A stretch of 64,000 bases of DNA. Origin: Branchiostoma floridae. Lineage: Eukaryota > Chordata > Leptocardii > Amphioxiformes > Branchiostomatidae. Shown here piece by piece: positions 53,196 to 63,730 of this stretch. Location of the stretch: the NCBI RefSeq assembly GCF_000003815.2, contig NC_049992.1:4454901-4518900 (forward strand), given 5' to 3'. The position numbers and the translations under genes were made by a program. The first letter of the stretch is position 1. Each line of letters opens with the position of its first letter. The notes beneath the pieces are model-generated. The model did no database searches. It was not told the DNA's origin and saw only the letters and a program-made list of their open reading frames with translations.

Positions 53196-54352
53196 ACAAT
53201 ATAATTTTGCGGTTTGTGGCTTACAATTCCCTACCAAGGGACCTTTCGAATGATACCAAGTTTGACCCGCCGGAATAAGTTTGAAGATTTTGGAAACTCG
53301 AGCGTATATACGCGCGTAAGGGTTACGTAGCGGTAAGCTAAGGTAAAGCTATACTCGAGAATATCTCGGCAACAATGCACAATATAATTTTGCGGTTTGT
53401 GGCTTACAATTCCCTACCAAGGGACCTTTCGAATGATACCAAGTTTGACCCGCCGGAATAAGTTTGAAGATTTTGGAAACTTAAGCGTATATACGCGCGT
53501 AAGGGTTACGTAGCGGTAAACTAAAGTAAACCTATACTCGAGAATATCTCGGCAACAATGCACAATATAATTTTGCGGTTTGTGGCTTACAATTCCCTAC
53601 CAAGGGACCTTTCGAATGATACCAAGTTTGACCCGCCGGAATAAGTTTGAAGATTTTGGAAACTCAAGCGTATATACGCGCGTAAGGGTTACGTAGCGGT
53701 AAACTAAAGTAAACCTATACTCGAGAATATCTCGGCAACAATGCACAATATCATTTTGCGGTTTGTGGCTTACAATTCCCTACCAAGGGACCTTTCGAAT
53801 GATACCAAGTTTGACCCGCCGGAATAAGTTTGAAGATTTTGGAAACTCAAGCGTATATACGCGCGTAAGGGTTACGTAGCGGTAAACTAAGGTAAACCTA
53901 TACTCGAGAATATCTCGGCAACAATGCACAATATAATTTTGCGGTTTGTGGCTTACAATTCCCTACCAAGGGACCTTTCGAATGATACCAAATTTGACCC
54001 GCCGGAATAAGTTTGAAGATTTTGGAAACTCAAGCGTATATACGCGCGTAAGGGTTACGTAGCGGTAAACTAAAGTAAACCTATACTCGAGAATATCTCG
54101 GCAACAATGCACAATATAATTTTGCGGTTTGTAGCTTACAATTCCCTATCAAGGGACCTTTCGAATGATACCAAGTTTGGCCAGCCGGAATAAGTTTGAA
54201 GATTTTGGAAACTCAAGCGTATATACGCGCGTAAGGGTTACGTAGCGGTAAACTAAAGTAAACCTATACTCGAGAATATCTCGGCAACAATGCACAATAT
54301 AATTTTGCGGTTTGTGGCTTACAATTCCCTACCAAGGGACCTTTCGAATGAT
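53196..54352. repeat. 183-bp satellite, left array
   Basis: Six units spaced exactly 183 bp (for example 53371, 53554, 53737, 53920). Units carry gacccgccggaataagtttg and end at the non-LTR junction within tttcgaatgat. Confidence 0.95.
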
Positions 54353-54417
54353 GATAATGAATGAAGACCTTTATTGTACAATTTTGCCCAACCGGGCTAA
54401 GTACAGGTCACAACAAA

Positions 54418-56238
54418 TCAGGATATATACATACATAAAAGTGTCACAAATCTAGTCTTACACAAAAGTTCGGCTTCTTCTCGCTTCTTGGTAATAGTGA
54501 AAATGTAGGACTGTATGGGTTTCGCTATTGTCGGTTTGTCAAAACGCATGAGAAATATAAACTTGTCAGTGCTACTCATGTGTCTAAAATGAGGGAATCT
54601 ACTTTCTATATAACTAAATAGAGTATTTCTATCATTCGCATACATATCGCAATCAACAGTGAAGTGCACTTCATCTTCTACCATGTTTGAGGTACAAAAT
54701 TGGCAGATTCTTTGTTCTAGAGGAGTGCGGCTGTGCCTTCCCGATTCAATTCGCAGTCGGTGGCAACTGATTCTTAGTTTGGCAATGGTAGTTCTATGCC
54801 GAATGTTTGTGATTTTCAAATACTGCTCTTCATTGTATGTGGATTTCAGTAGTCTGTACGTTCGGAGTTTGTTTTTCGCACGTAAACCTTTATTATCATT
54901 ATGAATGTTGGTTAGAAAATTCTGGAAATAAATATCATTCAGTCGTTGGTGGATTGCAGAAATTAGGTGGGATATGTTTGGATCTGTTGACTTACGGGCT
55001 TGCCAAACAAAAGGGTAACCACACTCCTCCAAAGTTTTGCGAACACCAGATGCCCAACATTTGGTACCTGATGAATCTAGATTAAGCTGACATAAGAGAG
55101 CGTCTGCCTGCAGACTCTCAGCTGGCACATTCTGTTGAATTCTAATGAAATATTTGATGGCGTTTAGGGAGGCTTCCAGTTGGATAGGATACCTCCCTAA
55201 TTCAGCGCGTACAGCAAGGTTAGATGCAGTTTTCGGAACATTAAGTGAGTGTTTACAAAATTTCAAGTGCACTGTTTCAATAGGACAAGATATAGGACTT
55301 TTGAATGAGCTCCAAATTTCAGATCCATATAACAAAATAGGTTTAACACAAGTGTCGAAGAGTTTGTTTTTAACTGATAATGGTGCGTCTGCTTTGTCTA
55401 ATGATTGTCTAATTCCAAATAGAGCTTTCAATCCCTTGCTGTATAAGTATTTGCTGTTGGCTTTGAATGTGCCAGCTGAGGATACAACAATACCTAGATA
55501 ACAATAAGATGTTACTATTTCTAAAGCATTATTATCAAACAAAAAACTACAATCTTTCGGTAAGCGGCCTCCCTTTGTAAATACAATAACCTTTGTCTTT
55601 TTCAGGTTAACCTTCAGCTTCCATGATTTACAATATTGTTCTAGTCTAAGTAGGGAGGACTGTAAGCCTTGTTGGGATTCTGAGAAGATAACCAAGTCAT
55701 CGGCATATAAAAGACATGGCACTTTCATGTTGTACAGAATAGGAGAATTGCTAGAAAAGTTATCAAATTCAGATACTATATCACTAATGAACAAATTAAA
55801 CAATGTTGGACTCAGATTACAGCCTTGTCGAACCCCGCAGTTAGTTACAAATGTTTCGGTAAGACGATTGTTGGTTTTGATACAGTTATTAGTTTTGGAA
55901 TACATGTCTTTTATGGTCGATAGGAAGTTTCCTCCTATTCCAAGATTATTTAATTTGAACAGGAGACCCTCTCGCCAAACAGAGTCGAAAGCTTTGCTAA
56001 AATCAACAAAGCATGCGTAAAGACGTGAATTTTGACTGAGATATTTGCTTACTAAAGTAGTTAATACGAAAAGATTATCAGACGTTCTATAGTTTTTTCT
56101 AAAACCGGCCTGTTGAGGTTTAAAAAGGCTGTTCTGTTCCGCATAGTTCACAAGACGAGTATTCAAAATGGACGAGTATAATTTCCCCAGACAACTCATA
56201 ATGGAATACCCCGATAGTGTCTGGGACTGAGGTATCAC
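54418..56238 (-). CDS. Reverse transcriptase part of the non-LTR element
   Basis: 606 codons. RT motifs are IMSCLGKLYSSIL, FKPQQAGFRKNYRTSDN, FVDFSKAFDSVWREGLLFKL, CGVRQGCNLSPTLFNLFI and the catalytic CLLYADDLVIFSES (YADD). A C-terminal region follows with CQFCTSNMVEDEVHFTVDC, a Cys-His arrangement common after RT in such elements. The N-terminus is joined to the upstream frame by a shift near 56223. Confidence 0.85.
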   Translation of the reverse strand: MIPQSQTLSGYSIMSCLGKLYSSILNTRLVNYAEQNSLFKPQQAGFRKNYRTSDNLFVLTTLVSKYLSQNSRLYACFVDFSKAFDSVWREGLLFKLNNLGIGGNFLSTIKDMYSKTNNCIKTNNRLTETFVTNCGVRQGCNLSPTLFNLFISDIVSEFDNFSSNSPILYNMKVPCLLYADDLVIFSESQQGLQSSLLRLEQYCKSWKLKVNLKKTKVIVFTKGGRLPKDCSFLFDNNALEIVTSYCYLGIVVSSAGTFKANSKYLYSKGLKALFGIRQSLDKADAPLSVKNKLFDTCVKPILLYGSEIWSSFKSPISCPIETVHLKFCKHSLNVPKTASNLAVRAELGRYPIQLEASLNAIKYFIRIQQNVPAESLQADALLCQLNLDSSGTKCWASGVRKTLEECGYPFVWQARKSTDPNISHLISAIHQRLNDIYFQNFLTNIHNDNKGLRAKNKLRTYRLLKSTYNEEQYLKITNIRHRTTIAKLRISCHRLRIESGRHSRTPLEQRICQFCTSNMVEDEVHFTVDCDMYANDRNTLFSYIESRFPHFRHMSSTDKFIFLMRFDKPTIAKPIQSYIFTITKKREEAELLCKTRFVTLLCMYIS

Positions 56239-58030
56239 GTGACTTGTGTATTGGTACTATATGACTAAGTGACCATTCTTTGGGAAAGTATCCGTTTTGC
56301 AAACAGAGATGAAGCAGTGTTTTTTGTAGGATTGGTTTACCACACTTCAGCATTTCATTTGTAATCATATCACTACCACTAGATTTGCTGTTTTTTAGTT
56401 TGGAGATGGCTATATCCAGTTCCTTAGCTGATATCAGAGAGTCCAAAAAGGAATTCTCTGTAGGAGGGAGAGGGGAGGGAAAATGAGTTTGAACATTTGT
56501 TGAGTTATTAGTTGAAGTTTCTGAGTCACTGAAGGAAGATTTGTCTATTCTATTAAAATGTTTTAACCACGCCTCATCCGTTATTTGAGAACTTGGCTCT
56601 TGTGTTTTCTCTGACTTCAGTTTCTTCAATAAGTTCCAAAACGCGTTTGGGTTTTCTTCCCTCAAAGAGGACAGTTGGTTAACGATTTGTTGATGAAAGT
56701 CTCGTTTCTTTTTTTTTAATAGTTTTCTATATTCTTTTTTCCTTTTAAAAAACCTTCCTCTCACGTCTGAGTTCTGTGGATTTTTCTCGAGTAAAGATGC
56801 CAGATTTTTTAGCTCCCGTTTCATTTCACAACAGCTTTTGTCAAACCATTTCTTGTTTTTTATTTTCCTTGGCCGTTTTCTATTAATCTTTAAACACAAT
56901 GATTTGTAACCGACATCTCTTAATACTGAGCTGAGATCCGAGACGTAGTTTTCAATGTCGTGGGCTGCGCTTTTGGTTCCTCTAAGTGAAAGGTTATTAA
57001 GTCTATCTATAATGTGTGGTTGGCTGAGGGATTGAAAAAACTTTTGTGCAGAGGTTTCATTCCAATGGAATCTTTTAGAGAGAGGTTTGCTGTTTCCACT
57101 TATCTGTTTCTCTTTGGCAGGGTGATTTGAGGATTTTGTACGTAAGACAACAGATAACATGCAGTGATCAGAGAATGTGGTTAGGGGGTTAACTCGAAGA
57201 AATAAAATGTGTTCTAGAAGCGGTTGGTTGCATATTACATAATCAACAGTGCTGCTACCGTTTGGCTGATGACACGTGAATCTTCCTTGTAGATCACCGG
57301 CTATTCTGCCGTTAAGAATTTTAAGATTTCCTTGAATACATAAATCAGCCACAAATCTGCCAAACTTGTTGGGGGGAGCTTGATCCATGTGTTGTCTATC
57401 TAATGTAATGTTTGAGAAGTTATTCGGGTGATTATCACAGAAAGTGTCATCTTCAACGAAATCTTGTAAATTTCCTAGACGAGAATTTAGGTCACCGCCT
57501 AGTAGGATGAAACCCTGAGAACTGTATTTACATATCTCTTCCTCTAAAATTTCTATTACATGGTTTTCTGTGTGTTTGTGCGTTGTGGATGCACTAGGAC
57601 TGATATAAACTGAACAAATAAAAAGATCTTTGTCTAATCCTAGTAATTTGCGATCTATCTGAACCCAAAGCAAATCTGTTGATTTTGATGGTAATTTTTT
57701 AACAAAAGCTTTGTATTGTTCTTTGAAAAAGAAAATGATGCCCCCTGATGAGCGTTTTGCTCGTTTACTCTTCTTTCTATGCAGTTGAAAAGAACTGTAG
57801 TTTGGTATGTTAATTTTTGTTTTTTCAGTACTCCACGTTTCCAGAAGCGAGATAAAGTCAAATTTGTCAATTTTATACAAGAAATCTAAATCCTCTAATT
57901 TTGAACCCAGCCCGTGGACATTCCAGAAACAAAAGTTCATGTTGCCTCCAGAAAATGCTTTCATATCCAAGGATGAGTTAAATGAAATGAGAAAAAGAAG
58001 AAAAAATTGTGTCTTTACGGTCCGATCCAC
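56120..58030 (-). CDS. Endonuclease and RT N-terminus of the non-LTR element
   Basis: 636 codons. The endonuclease starts at MNFCFWNVHGLGSKLED, with ISLLETWSTEK, FILLGGDLNSRLG, VDYVICNQP and TTFSDHCMLSV. Then comes a lysine-rich linker and the RT beginning KSSGSDMITNEMLKCG and SHIVPIHKSRDTSVPD. Downstream of that point the frame is non-homologous. The clade is uncertain; CR1/Jockey-like style is likely. Confidence 0.85.
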   Translation of the reverse strand: MDRTVKTQFFLLFLISFNSSLDMKAFSGGNMNFCFWNVHGLGSKLEDLDFLYKIDKFDFISLLETWSTEKTKINIPNYSSFQLHRKKSKRAKRSSGGIIFFFKEQYKAFVKKLPSKSTDLLWVQIDRKLLGLDKDLFICSVYISPSASTTHKHTENHVIEILEEEICKYSSQGFILLGGDLNSRLGNLQDFVEDDTFCDNHPNNFSNITLDRQHMDQAPPNKFGRFVADLCIQGNLKILNGRIAGDLQGRFTCHQPNGSSTVDYVICNQPLLEHILFLRVNPLTTFSDHCMLSVVLRTKSSNHPAKEKQISGNSKPLSKRFHWNETSAQKFFQSLSQPHIIDRLNNLSLRGTKSAAHDIENYVSDLSSVLRDVGYKSLCLKINRKRPRKIKNKKWFDKSCCEMKRELKNLASLLEKNPQNSDVRGRFFKRKKEYRKLLKKKKRDFHQQIVNQLSSLREENPNAFWNLLKKLKSEKTQEPSSQITDEAWLKHFNRIDKSSFSDSETSTNNSTNVQTHFPSPLPPTENSFLDSLISAKELDIAISKLKNSKSSGSDMITNEMLKCGKPILQKTLLHLCLQNGYFPKEWSLSHIVPIHKSRDTSVPDTIGVFHYELSGEIILVHFEYSSCELCGTEQPF

Positions 58031-58324
58031 AATGTCTCACAGGACCTTACTAGCTTTAACATGAGAATTTGAGGTAAGCTTAGATAAATGTAAACTAAGT
58101 AAACAATCAATCAAAATTGATCAACAACAACTACAACAACAAAAAATACATATATGTATGTCTAAATCATTTTGTATATTTCTTAAACTAAAAATGACTA
58201 CCAACGTAACTAAATACTAGTATCACGGTGTATCTACAAATAGCTTAGCTTTGACTAATGCAGTAGTCTCGGATACAGTCTTTCTAATCGAAATGTACAG
58301 ACTGTATGACTAAGTATAGAAGTC
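58031..58324 (-). other. Spacer between the two ORFs of the non-LTR element
   Basis: AT-rich with a short (CAA)n stretch near 58125-58140. No reading frame of note. Confidence 0.6.
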
Positions 58325-58661
58325 CTACCACACCGGGAACATCGGAGGCCACATCATGTTAGGATGCCAGGACCAGGGCGGTGGGTTCATCCGTGGAGGC
58401 TGAGACTGGCCGGGCGGGGTAAGGACAGGAGTGTTCACCGGGGAGAATCCCCACGGGCCGGCCGGTTGGTTGAAGATGGGCGGGCCCCAGGGTCCGGAGA
58501 GACGACTTGGGATGGGTGGCGGCTGACTCCAGTGCCCTATTGGGCTTCTGGACGAGTCCACTGAATGTCCCATCGGAGCTTTAGATGAACTTGGGGCCGC
58601 GGGTCCTTGGCGAGGGGGAGGGTTACTGTTCCATGGTGTACTGGAGAAGTGTTCGAGTCTC
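58325..58661 (-). pseudogene. ORF1 C-terminus of the non-LTR element, proline-rich
   Basis: About 110 codons open to the N at 58662. The protein is Pro/Trp/Gly-rich (PWNSNPPPRQGPAAPSS, SGPWGPPIFNQPAGPWGF, PPWSWHPNMMWPPMFPVW). Position upstream of the endonuclease suggests ORF1; its N-terminus is missing. Confidence 0.5.
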
Positions 58662-58662
58662 N

Positions 58663-61304
58663 GGTAAAACTATACTCGAGAATATCTCGGCAACAATGCA
58701 CAATATAATTTTGCGGTTTGTGGCTTACAATTCCCTACCAAGGGACCTTTCGAGTGATACCAAGTTTGACCCTCCGGAACAACTGTGAAGATTGCCGAAA
58801 CTCGAGCGTATATACGCGCGTAAGGGTTACGTAGCGGTAAGCTAAGGTAAAGCTATACTCGAGAATATCTCGGCAACAATGCACAATATAATTTTGCGGT
58901 TTGTGGCTTACAATTCCCTACCAACCAAGGGACCTTTGGAATGATACCAAGTTTGACCCTCCGGAACAACTTTGAAGATTTCCGAAACTCGAGAGTATAT
59001 ACGCGCGTAAGGGTTACGTAGCGGTAAGCTAAGGTAAAGCTATACTCGAGAATATCTCGGCAACAATGCACAATATAATTTTGCGGTTTGTGGCTTACAA
59101 TTCCCTACCAACCAAGGGACCTTTGGAATGATACCAAGTTTGACCCTCCGGAACAACTTTGAAGATTGCCGAAACTCGAGAGTATATACGCGCGTAAGGG
59201 TTACGTAGCGGTAAGCTAAGGTAAAGCTATACTCGAGAATATCTCGGCAACAATGCACAATATAATTTTGCGGTTTGTGGCTTACAATTCCCTACCAAGG
59301 GACCTTTGGAATGATACCAAGTTTGACCCTCCGGAATAGGTTTGAAGATTGCCGAAACTCGAGCGTATATACGCGCGTAAGGGTTACGTAGCGGTAAGCT
59401 AAGGTAAAGCTATACTCGAGAATATCTCGGCAACAATGCACAATATAATTTTGCGGTTTGTGGCTTACAATTCCCTACCAAGGGACCTTTGGAATGATAC
59501 CAAGTTTGACCCTCCGGAATAACTTTGAAGATTGCCGAAACTCGAGCGTATATACGCGCGTAAGGGTTACGTAGCGGTAATCTAAGGTAAAACTATACTC
59601 GAGAATATCTCGGCAACAATGCACAATATAATTTTGCGGTTTGTGGCTTACAATTCCCTACCAAGGGACCTTTGGAATGATACCAAGTTNNNNNNNNNNN
59701 NNNNNNNNNNNNNNNNNNNNNNNNNNNNNNNNNNNNNNNNNNNNNNNNNNNNNNNNNNNNNNNNNNNNNNNNNNNNNNNNNNNNNNNNNNNNNNNGCAAC
59801 AATGCACAATATAATTTTGCGGTTTGTGGCTTACAATTCCCTACCAAGGGAACTTTGGATGATACCAGTTTGACCCTCCGGAATAACTTTGAAGATTGCC
59901 GAAACTCGAGCGTATATACGCGCGTAAGGGTTACGTAGCGGTAAGCTAAGGTAAAGCTATACTCGAGAATATCTCGGCAACAATGCACAATATAATTTTG
60001 CGGTTTGTGGCTTACAATTCCCTACCAAGGGACCTTTGGAATGATACCAAGTTTGACCCTCCGGAACAACTTTGAAGATTGCCGAAACTCGAGCGTATAT
60101 ACGCGCGTAAGGGTTACGTAGCGGTAAGCTAAGGTAAAGCTATACTCGAGAATATCTCGGCAACAATGCACAATATAATTTTGCGGTTTGTGGCTTACAA
60201 TTCCCCACCAAGGGACCTTTGGAATGATACCAAGTTTGACCCTCCGGAATAACTTTGAAGATTGCCGAAACTCGAGCGTATATACGCGCGTAAGGGTTAC
60301 GTAGCGGTAAGCTAAGGTAAAGCTATACTCGAGAATATCTCGGCAACAATGCACAATATAATTTTGCGATTTCTGGCTTACAATTCCCTACCAAGGGACC
60401 TTTGGAATTATACCAAGTTTGACCCTCCGGAATAACTTTGAAGATTGACGAAACTCGAGAGTATATACGCGCGTAAGGGTTACGTAGCGGTAAGCTAAGG
60501 TAAAGCTATACTCGAGAATATCTCGGCAACAATGCACAATATAATTTTGCGGTTTGTGGCTTACAATTCCCTACCAAGGGACCTTTCGAGTGATACCAAG
60601 TTTGACCCTCCGGAACAACTGTGAAGATTGCCGAAACTCGAGCGTATATACGCGCGTAAGGGTTACGTAGCGGTAAGCTAAGGTAAAGCTATACTCGAGA
60701 ATATCTCGGCAACAATGCACAATATAATTTTGCGGTTTGTGGCTTACAATTCCCTACCAACCAAGGGACCTTTGGAATGATACCAAGTTTGACCCTCCGG
60801 AACAACTTTGAAGATTTCCGAAACTCGAGAGTATATACGCGCGTAAGGGTTACGTAGCGGTAAGCTAAGGTAAAGCTATACTCGAGAATATCTCGGCAAC
60901 AATGCACAATATAATTTTGCGGTTTGTGGCTTACAATTCCCTACCAACCAAGGGACCTTTGGAATGATACCAAGTTTGACCCTCCGGAACAACTTTGAAG
61001 ATTGCCGAAACTCGAGAGTATATACGCGCGTAAGGGTTACGTAGCGGTAAGCTAAGGTAAAGCTATACTCGAGAATATCTCGGCAACAATGCACAATATA
61101 ATTTTGCGGTTTGTGGCTTACAATTCCCTACCAAGGGACCTTTGGAATGATACCAAGTTTGACCCTCCGGAATAGGTTTGAAGATTGCCGAAACTCGAGC
61201 GTATATACGCGCGTAAGGGTTACGTAGCGGTAAGCTAAGGTAAAGCTATACTCGAGAATATCTCGGCAACAATGCACAAGATAATTTTGCGGTTTGTGGC
61301 TTAC
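58663..61304. repeat. 183/187-bp satellite, right array
   Basis: Units mostly 183 bp; some are 187 bp from a ccaa duplication in ctaccaaccaaggg. This array has gaccctccggaacaactttg in place of the left array's gacccgccgg variant. Block 58692-59432 is repeated at 60528-61268. Confidence 0.95.
59690..59795. other. Assembly gap (106 Ns) inside satellite
   Basis: Unit spacing (59615 to 59798) is exactly 183 bp across the gap, so its size fits one unit. Confidence 0.99.
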
Positions 61305-62286
61305 AATCACTTTTTACCTTTTGCCCACGTGGTTTACTTTGATATTCAAGTGTTGAAAGTAACGCACATTTTGTTTGAAATTTCGGAAGTCTGATCGTAT
61401 GGGGTCGCTTTTTTGCGGTTACCGAAGGGGTCGCTTAATGGTTAACGGTTAGCCCCCCAGTGAGCCTTCTTTCGAATTTAAAAAATTTCAAAGTAATTTT
61501 GGGTACTCAAATCACTTTTTACCTTTTGCCCACGGGTTTTACTTTGATATTCAAGTGTTGAAAGTAACGCACATTTTGTTTGAAATTTCGGAAGTCCGAT
61601 CGTAAGGGGTCGCTTTTTTGCGGTTACCGAAGGGTTCGCTTAGCGGTTATCCCCCAGGTGAGCCTTCATTCGTATGTAGAAAAGTTACAAAGTAATTTTG
61701 GGTACTCAAATCACTTTTTACCTTTTGCCCACGGGTTTTACTTTGATATTCAAGTGTTGAAAGTAACGCACATTATGTATGAAATTTCGGAAGTCCGATC
61801 GTAAGGGGTCGCTTTTTTGCGGTTACCGAAGGGTTCGCTTAGCGGTTAGCGGTTATCCCCCAGGTGAGCCTTCATTCGTATGTAGAAAAGTTACAAAGTA
61901 ATTTTGGGTACTCAAATCACTTTTTACCTTTTGCCCACGGGTTTTACTTTGATATTCAAGTGTTGAAAGTAACGCACATTATGTATGAAATTTCGGAAGT
62001 CCGATCGTAAGGGGTCGCTTTTTTGCGGTTACCGAAGGGTTCGCTTAGCGGTTAGCGGTTATCCCCCAGGTGAGCCTTCATTCGTATGTAGAAAAGTTAC
62101 AAAGTAATTTTGGGTACTCAAATCACTTTTTACCTTTTGCCCACGGGTTTTACTTTGATATTCAAGTGTTGAAAGTAACGCACATTATGTATGAAATTTC
62201 GGAAGTCCGATCGTAAGGGGTCGCTTTTTTGCGGTTACCGAAGGGTTCGCTTAGCGGTTAGCGGTTATCCCCCAGGTGAGCCTTCA
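61305..62286. repeat. Second satellite, 199-206-bp unit
   Basis: Starts of aatcactttttacc recur at 61305, 61510, 61709, 61915 and 62121. Units contain ggttaccgaaggg and a locally repeated agcggtt. The first unit is the most diverged. Confidence 0.95.
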
Positions 62287-62386
62287 NNNNNNNNNNNNNN
62301 NNNNNNNNNNNNNNNNNNNNNNNNNNNNNNNNNNNNNNNNNNNNNNNNNNNNNNNNNNNNNNNNNNNNNNNNNNNNNNNNNNNNNN
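62287..62386. other. Assembly gap (100 Ns, nominal size)
   Basis: It separates the second satellite from single-copy sequence. A run of exactly 100 usually means unknown length. Confidence 0.99.
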
Positions 62387-62651
62387 CACTGTGGTGGCAG
62401 GCCATCACGTGTGGCAGTAAGCAGTTAGTGTTGTTAATGTGGAGATAGAATACTCCACCAAGCAGATTCCTTTGTAGCGAAATATGGACCATTGTTTTGA
62501 GTATTGCCCATTCACAGACACTTAGGTCTGGACCGTATCTAGAATCTGCATGTGACATCGAACAGCCAGAGGAAATCTTTATTATATGATATAACGTTAA
62601 TATTTACCCATCAAGCCATTGTTTGCATCATTCATGTGCTTCACACTTCAG

Positions 62652-62787
62652 GTACTATACATGGAGAACAAAGCCGAGGTGACAGGCCTTATTCCTGGTT
62701 TTCCTTATTTACTGGCGGTACGAGCAGTTGCCATCGGTTCTACTATTGAACGAAGGAGTGATGAGGCAATAGTGGTCGGTTTCACAG
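62652..62787 (+). CDS. FN3 second-half exon of a plus-strand gene
   Basis: 136 bp between acceptor cacttcag and donor gtagg, phase 0 to 1. It reads VLYMENKAEVTGLIPGFPY, then LLAVRAVAIGSTIERRSD and VVGFT. The GLxPGxxYxxxVRAV pattern is the F-G half of a fibronectin type III domain; the first half must lie in or beyond the gap. Confidence 0.75.
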
Positions 62788-62998
62788 GTAGGTATTCCTC
62801 TTTGAAACGTATAATCTCCTATGAAAACTTTTATTCAAAGTTCAGCTTTGTTTTTCAAAAAGTACTTTCAGTATGCAATCGCGTTTAGGTGTATTTCAGT
62901 TGTACATGTAAGATTGTATAGTTCACTGGTGTAACACACAATGGACCATTGCACAATAGATTACTTGATGACACAAGGCAATGTATTTTATTTTACAG

Positions 62999-63268
62999 AG
63001 CCAGCATCACCTACAAACATTCATATTGACAACACCATCAATGGCACATTCATCCTTAGTTGGCAACCGCGTTACTCCGGGCTGGTTGATTTTTATGACG
63101 TAATCATACGGCAGCCAATCAAGGGACAGGAGGGAGTACTGATGAAACGTACGGATGGAGAGTCTGCTGATTTGAACGGCCTCCGTTACGACACTACTTA
63201 TGAAGTCATGGTTTCTGCTGTGGCCAACGGCGCGAGAAGCAAGGGGACGATTCAGACAATCAGAACAG
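62999..63268 (+). CDS. Complete FN3 exon
   Basis: 270 bp, phase 1-1, acceptor ttttacag, donor gtaag. It reads EPASPTNIHIDNTINGTF, then ILSWQPRYSGLVDFYDVIIR and LNGLRYDTTYEVMVSAVANG. The Trp of strand B and Tyr of strand F are in place. A one-exon, phase 1-1 FN3 is a common shuffling unit in extracellular and receptor proteins. A possible N-glycosylation site is NGT. Confidence 0.85.
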
Positions 63269-63730
63269 GTAAGAGATATTGGAACTCGTTTGTGCTACAC
63301 AGTATAGTGGAAGTAGTCATTGTGTCTATGTTCTGTGTTGCCTTAATAATGTCAAAGTGTTGGTTTAGTGTAAACAAACTAGGGGGACCAAATTTGCAAC
63401 AATTTCTTCTTACGTCACAAGCTATCTGCCACCAAAAAATAAAGGTTATAACACGTCCAGGTCAAACGATATAAAAAAACAAAAGTCCTACTGCAGTGCA
63501 AAGGTCACATACCAGGGGGTCCAAAATTTACCTTGACTTTTGTTTTCTCAACACTTGCCTACGTGTACATACCAAATACCATCGTAATCCATCCAGAAGT
63601 CATGAAGTTATACATGCTGGTGAAAACTGAAATCCAGAAACATATACAACCAAAAACTATATTTTTAATGGAGATATTAATTGCGGACTACATGCAAAAT
63701 AAATGTGTATGCTGTCATCCTTTTGTACAG
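63269..63730 (+). other. Intron with a dispersed repeat
   Basis: About 63400-63620 resembles, in reverse, the repeat at 36800-37160 (shared catacca-ggggg and ctactgcagtgcaaagg words). Confidence 0.5.

Larger units (their letters stand above)
54353..58661 (-). mobile_element. Two-ORF non-LTR retrotransposon between satellite arrays
   Basis: The 3' end (54353-54420) carries gacctttattgtacaatttt and gcccaaccgggctaagtac. A large endonuclease-RT region, a 5' spacer and a proline-rich ORF1 end follow towards 58661, where a single N separates it from satellite. Truncated copies of the same family lie at 16345-16475 and 49519-50347. The RT is frameshifted, so this copy is dead. Confidence 0.8.

Noticed and set aside
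58853-61310. Repeated minus-strand frames starting MHCCRDILEYSFTLAYRY
   Set aside because: They follow from satellite units of 183 bp (61 codons), which keep one frame open; 187-bp units break it and there is no start context or domain.
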